A program made the translations under genes and the position numbers. Below, piece after piece: positions 63,823 through 64,000 of a DNA stretch of 64,000 nt; position 1 is the first letter of the stretch, and each line of letters starts with the position of its first letter. The DNA is from WVYX01 sp039586815. Lineage in GTDB: Bacteria > Gemmatimonadota > Gemmatimonadetes > Gemmatimonadales > GWC2-71-9. The stretch covers positions 1-64,000 of the forward strand of contig JBDHJR010000019.1 in assembly GCA_039586815.1 (NCBI GenBank), read 5' to 3'. The notes below the pieces were generated by a model. The model ran no database searches. It was not told the DNA's origin and saw only the letters and a program-made list of their open reading frames with translations.

Positions 63823-64000
63823 ATGGCAATACGTCCGGTACGGATGTTGGGAGACCCGATACTGCGCGCCCGGTGCGAGCTGGTCAAGAACGTGAAGTCG
63901 CCGGCCGTGCGGGTCGTGGCCGACGACCTGCAGGATACGCTGCGCGACCTCAAGCAGCGCCACGGCACCGGCCGCGGGCTCGCCGCTCCACAGATAGGCG
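63823..64000 (+). CDS. def: peptide deformylase, C-terminus cut by window edge
   Basis: First 59 codons from ATG 63823 to the end of the window. Start MAIRPVRMLGDPILR and the complete first active-site motif GRGLAAPQIG identify peptide deformylase, which removes the N-formyl group from new proteins. The metal-binding EGCLS and HEXDH motifs lie outside. Confidence 0.92.
   Translation, partial: MAIRPVRMLGDPILRARCELVKNVKSPAVRVVADDLQDTLRDLKQRHGTGRGLAAPQIG

Overview
The window is high-GC bacterial chromosome, gene-dense, with almost every base coding and many 1-8 bp gene overlaps. No phage, IS, CRISPR, tRNA or rRNA was recognised. The gene style (many secreted M14/M28 peptidases, 6-bladed-propeller lipoproteins, a one-chain alpha+beta E1 dehydrogenase, a Ser/Thr kinase with a 2TM tail, SUF-only Fe-S assembly) suggests a Gemmatimonadota-like bacterium. 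That is an inference from family content; no search was run. The par locus with two parS sites beside mnmG puts 41-47 kb in the origin-proximal part of the chromosome.

Layout. 1-2.2 kb (minus): a tight unit of an Rdx/SelW-type selenoprotein whose UGA is followed by a bacterial SECIS hairpin, 6-phosphofructokinase, and a DEAH helicase running off the left edge. 2.4-9.9 kb (plus): a chemoreceptor-like signalling protein, an OmpA protein with seven thrombospondin-3 repeats, a secreted M14 peptidase and a DUF4015 protein. 9.9-20 kb: an aconitase-family enzyme with its swivel domain at the N-terminus, a secreted propeller-like protein, an M28 peptidase, an unrecognised 385-residue protein, TrmB and TetR regulators, Lon and an 81-residue conserved-looking protein. 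20-22 kb: a Ser/Thr kinase. 22-31.5 kb (minus): eight closely spaced genes including fused E1, RsgA, proline dehydrogenase and a FadJ/FadI beta-oxidation pair. 31.5-40.8 kb: a methyltransferase, GlpD, a deoxyhypusine-synthase-like protein, a LOG protein, a class V aminotransferase, QueG, a CapA-like lipoprotein and a Nif3-like protein.

41-47 kb: parA-parB-M23 peptidase-bactofilin form one overlapping minus-strand operon ending in a hairpin terminator. Two parS sites flank a secreted protein gene, and mnmG follows. 47-52.6 kb: membrane glycosyltransferase, GT2 and methyltransferase genes, then a NatA/NatB-type ABC exporter. 52.6-60.1 kb: a full suf operon in the order sufR-sufB-sufC-sufD-sufS-sufU-Rieske-APC permease, with a CAAC-N6-GTTG palindrome upstream of sufR. 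60.3-63.2 kb: two paralogous membrane proteins, a small winged-helix regulator and a propeller lipoprotein, with a good sigma-70-like promoter and a palindrome near its predicted start site. The window ends with a MobA-like nucleotidyltransferase and the first 59 codons of peptide deformylase.

The strongest non-routine items are the selenoprotein that an ordinary gene caller would miss (2011-2244), the SufR operator candidate, the parS sites with the partition/cell-shape operon, the rearranged aconitase, and the regulated membrane-protein pair at 60.3 kb.
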